NCBI GenBank assembly: GCA_023436825.1
Contig: JAEZHS010000600.1
Coordinates: forward strand, 1 to 5,913
Length of the DNA: 5,913 nucleotides
Direction of reading: 5' to 3'
Source of the DNA: Pseudomonadota bacterium
Lineage (GTDB): Bacteria; Pseudomonadota; Alphaproteobacteria; Reyranellales; Reyranellaceae
This document shows positions 5,789 through 5,913 of this stretch, piece after piece. Below the pieces are notes generated by a model. The model was not told where the DNA came from and ran no database searches. It worked only from the letters and a program-made list of their open reading frames with translations. Each line of letters starts with the position of its first letter. Within the stretch, counting starts at the first letter, position 1. Both the position numbers and the translations under genes were made by a program.

Positions 5789-5913
5789 TAGAGCGTTTTC
5801 CCTAAAAAGAGAGTCTGAGGGGATTCCCTGGATAGGGGAAGAATGATTCGATTCCTCATTGAGTTGGAGGAGTCGATGGGAAAGCCGTACAGCCTGGATC
5901 TTCGCGAGCGCGT
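5789..5913 (+). mobile_element. IS630-family insertion sequence, left end (partial)
   Basis: A TA dinucleotide at 5789-5790, the target these elements duplicate, is followed by GAGCGTTTTCCC, a plausible terminal inverted repeat. Sequence from about 5776 to 5875 is visibly less GC-rich than the operon. A transposase-like reading frame starts at 5876. A small dyad (TTCCC 5824-5828, GGGAA 5836-5840) lies inside the end. The right end is outside the window, so the terminal repeat and exact boundary are unproven. Confidence 0.6.
5876..5913 (+). CDS. IS630-family transposase, N-terminus (3'-partial)
   Basis: Only the first 12 codons and two bases of a thirteenth are visible: MGKPYSLDLRER followed by a GT-starting codon, so Val. 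This is the characteristic opening of many IS630-family transposases, which catalyse cut-and-paste movement into TA sites. It precedes a helix-turn-helix DNA-binding region in the family. The start is well supported by GGAGGAG at 5866-5872 just ahead of the ATG. The gene points the same way as livF and begins 116 bases after it. With so few residues, neither the family subgroup nor the integrity of the gene can be judged; a frameshifted two-frame form, common in this family, is possible. Confidence 0.72.
   Translation, partial: MGKPYSLDLRER

Overview
The window is GC-rich DNA with strong GGAGG-type ribosome binding sites and a third-position G/C bias. This suggests an alphaproteobacterium of the Rhizobiales/Rhodospirillales kind (Bradyrhizobium- or Reyranella-like). 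That assignment is an inference from codon style and from remembered family resemblance, not from a search.

Positions 1-5759 hold one complete branched-chain-amino-acid-type (HAAT/Liv family) ABC importer, all on the + strand: livG-type ATPase (5' end cut off by the window), livH-type permease, livM-type permease, periplasmic substrate-binding protein, and livF-type ATPase. The binding protein would capture a small organic solute in the periplasm and deliver it to the LivH/LivM channel. The LivG/LivF ATPase pair would power transport. The protein details resemble a Liv-like subfamily that, from memory, often lies next to acyl-CoA ligase or phenylacetate/aromatic catabolism genes. Leucine/isoleucine/valine should therefore not be assumed as substrate.

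The junctions are unusual for such an operon. Only livH-livM is tight (17 nt). The other three gaps (about 166, 251 and 220 nt) each hold a large inverted-repeat element made of C-rich/G-rich hairpins. The livG-livH and livM-binding-protein gaps carry the same roughly 115-bp element in opposite orientations. The binding-protein-livF gap carries a different element, whose 3' hairpin overlaps the livF ribosome binding site. The leader of the binding-protein gene also has two perfect short dyads. These elements could tune the relative amounts of the subunits, for example through mRNA stability, partial termination or masking of the ribosome binding site.

After livF the sequence becomes less GC-rich. 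At about 5789 what looks like the left end of an IS630-family insertion sequence begins, and its transposase gene starts at 5876 and runs off the window. No RNA genes, CRISPR arrays or wholly novel gene systems were seen. The most interesting content is the intergenic repeat architecture.
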